From assembly GCA_005877855.1 (NCBI GenBank), contig VBOF01000130.1, positions 1 through 7,419 on the forward strand: a stretch of 7,419 nt of DNA, read 5' to 3'. The notes under the pieces were generated by a model. It was not told the DNA's origin. It did not search any database and saw nothing but the letters and a program-made list of their open reading frames with translations. This stretch comes from Nitrospirota bacterium. GTDB taxonomy: Bacteria > Nitrospirota > Nitrospiria > Nitrospirales > NS-4. How positions within the stretch are numbered: position 1 is the stretch's first letter; the number at the start of each line of letters is the position of its first letter. The position numbers and the translations under genes are program-made. Below are positions 6,725 through 7,419 of the stretch, piece after piece.

Positions 6725-7003
6725 ATGTTTGGAAGCATGGGCATCACCGAACTGGTACTGATTCTCTTCATCGTGCTGATCATCTTCGGGGCCGGCAAGC
6801 TCCCGCAGCTTGGCGAAGGGCTGGGCAAAGCCATCAAGGGCTTCAAGAAGTCGGTGCATGAAGCGGACGCCATCGAAGCGGAGGCCAGCGCGCAACAAAC
6901 GCAGATCCAGCAGCCGGTCGCGCCTGACGGGACGCCGGGGGCCCATCCTGGAGTCGCGCCGCCGCCTCCCACTGCGCCGCCGTCGGAGCCGCCGAAGGCA
7001 TGA
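6725..7003 (+). CDS. tatA: Twin-arginine translocase subunit TatA/TatE family
   Basis: 92 residues with the full TatA plan: a short N-terminus (MFGSMG), one membrane helix at about 6-21 containing polar E9, the FG-x-G-K-LP hinge (21-27), an amphipathic helix GEGLGKAIKGFKKS (30-43), then a disordered tail. TatA oligomerises in the inner membrane to pass folded proteins with twin-arginine leaders, usually cofactor-bearing enzymes, with TatC as the receptor. The tail after about residue 60 is Gln-, Ala- and Pro-rich (APPPPTAPPSEPP), a common TatA variation. Start: ATG with AGGGAG (6713-6718) six bases before. No tatB or tatC is in the window. It is placed within an operon about 4 kb after a molybdoenzyme chaperone, and Tat-exported NXR-type enzymes would be plausible cargo (inference). 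Confidence 0.95.
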   Translation: MFGSMGITELVLILFIVLIIFGAGKLPQLGEGLGKAIKGFKKSVHEADAIEAEASAQQTQIQQPVAPDGTPGAHPGVAPPPPTAPPSEPPKA

Positions 7004-7031
7004 GGTCGCAGATTGAGGTGAGGGGTAGTCT

Positions 7032-7419
7032 ATGGATAGCAGCGTCATAGCCGTCGGCATCATCGAGACCTTTGCGGGCAATGGGAAATCCCGCAGCACG
7101 GGGGACGGCAAGCCGGCGACGAAGGCAGGCATGCCGCTGCCGGTCGGTGTCGCGATCGACCCGCAGAACCAGTCCCTCTACTATACGGAGTCCGGGTCCG
7201 ATCGCGTGCGACGGATCGAGCTGGCGACGGGCATCATCAGCCACGTGGCGGGCATCGGGGAGACCTGTTACAGCGGCGATGGCGGGCCCGCCGCCGAGGC
7301 GGGGCTGTACCTGCCGCTGGATGTGGCCTTTGATTCGAAGGGCGATCTGTACATTTGCGATTCCGGGAGCAACCGCATCCGCCGGGTCGACATGAAGACC
7401 GGGATCATCGACGCCATCG
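7032..7419 (+). CDS. NHL-repeat beta-propeller protein, 3'-partial
   Basis: The frame opens at ATG 7032 and stays open to the window end, giving 129 residues. AGGGG (7021-7025) lies six bases upstream and an in-frame TAG at 7026 rules out an earlier start. The protein is built from tandem units of 57-58 residues (10-67, 68-124, a third from 125), each running II-x-x-x-AG-x-G, a GDG-x-PA-x-x-AG block, PLxVAxD, LYY/LYI, then SGSxRxRRxxxxTG. This is the NHL-repeat pattern of six-bladed propellers used for protein, ligand or nucleic-acid binding, sometimes with lyase-type activity. The first nine residues give no convincing signal peptide, so the product is probably cytoplasmic unless exported another way. 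It follows tatA by 28 bp and looks co-transcribed. Function is not assignable. Confidence 0.88.
   Translation, partial: MDSSVIAVGIIETFAGNGKSRSTGDGKPATKAGMPLPVGVAIDPQNQSLYYTESGSDRVRRIELATGIISHVAGIGETCYSGDGGPAAEAGLYLPLDVAFDSKGDLYICDSGSNRIRRVDMKTGIIDAI

Noticed and set aside
5660..7132. 490-codon open frame on the - strand
   Set aside because: It runs antisense across three well-supported genes (membrane protein, TPR, TatA) and has a low-complexity Arg/Leu-rich composition with no domain signal.

Overview
The window is GC-rich (about 60%), with every supported gene on the + strand and short intergenic gaps. Its gene content suggests a nitrite-oxidising Nitrospira-type bacterium (Nitrospirota). 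There is a NarJ/TorD-type chaperone and an exported heme-binding protein of the NxrC / ethylbenzene dehydrogenase gamma type, preceded by a NapG-like four-cluster ferredoxin and followed by a TatA. That set fits the accessory part of a nitrite oxidoreductase (NXR) or another type II DMSO-reductase-family locus. The lineage is inferred from protein recognition alone. No catalytic A or B subunit and no rRNA lies in the window to prove it.

Region 1 (1-2686) is the redox module: a 5'-truncated polyferredoxin (1-576), a TorD-family chaperone (667-1617) with its own likely sigma70 promoter, and an NxrC-like heme b subunit with a Sec-type signal peptide (1730-2686). A 12-bp perfect hairpin followed by six T (2744-2781) closes this block as a textbook intrinsic terminator. 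In working order, the chaperone would hold the molybdopterin catalytic subunit during cofactor loading, the Fe-S protein would carry electrons, and the gamma subunit would pass electrons in the periplasm.

Region 2 (2687-2930) is the largest gap, 244 bp. It holds the terminator, then a candidate promoter with a TATAAA -10 box flanked by a 7-bp inverted repeat that may be an operator.

Region 3 (2931-7419) looks like a second operon of five tightly spaced genes (gaps 33, 11, 27 and 28 bp): a B12-binding-type radical SAM protein, an 8-9-helix membrane protein of unknown function, a TPR protein, TatA, and an NHL-repeat beta-propeller protein cut off by the window end. The last has no stop inside the window. 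TatA is the only member with an assured function, twin-arginine export. It gives a possible link to the upstream redox module, because NXR-type enzymes are exported folded. What the radical SAM, membrane, TPR and NHL proteins do together cannot be read from sequence; this is the best candidate here for an undescribed system.

I saw no tRNA, rRNA, CRISPR array, insertion sequence or attachment site.
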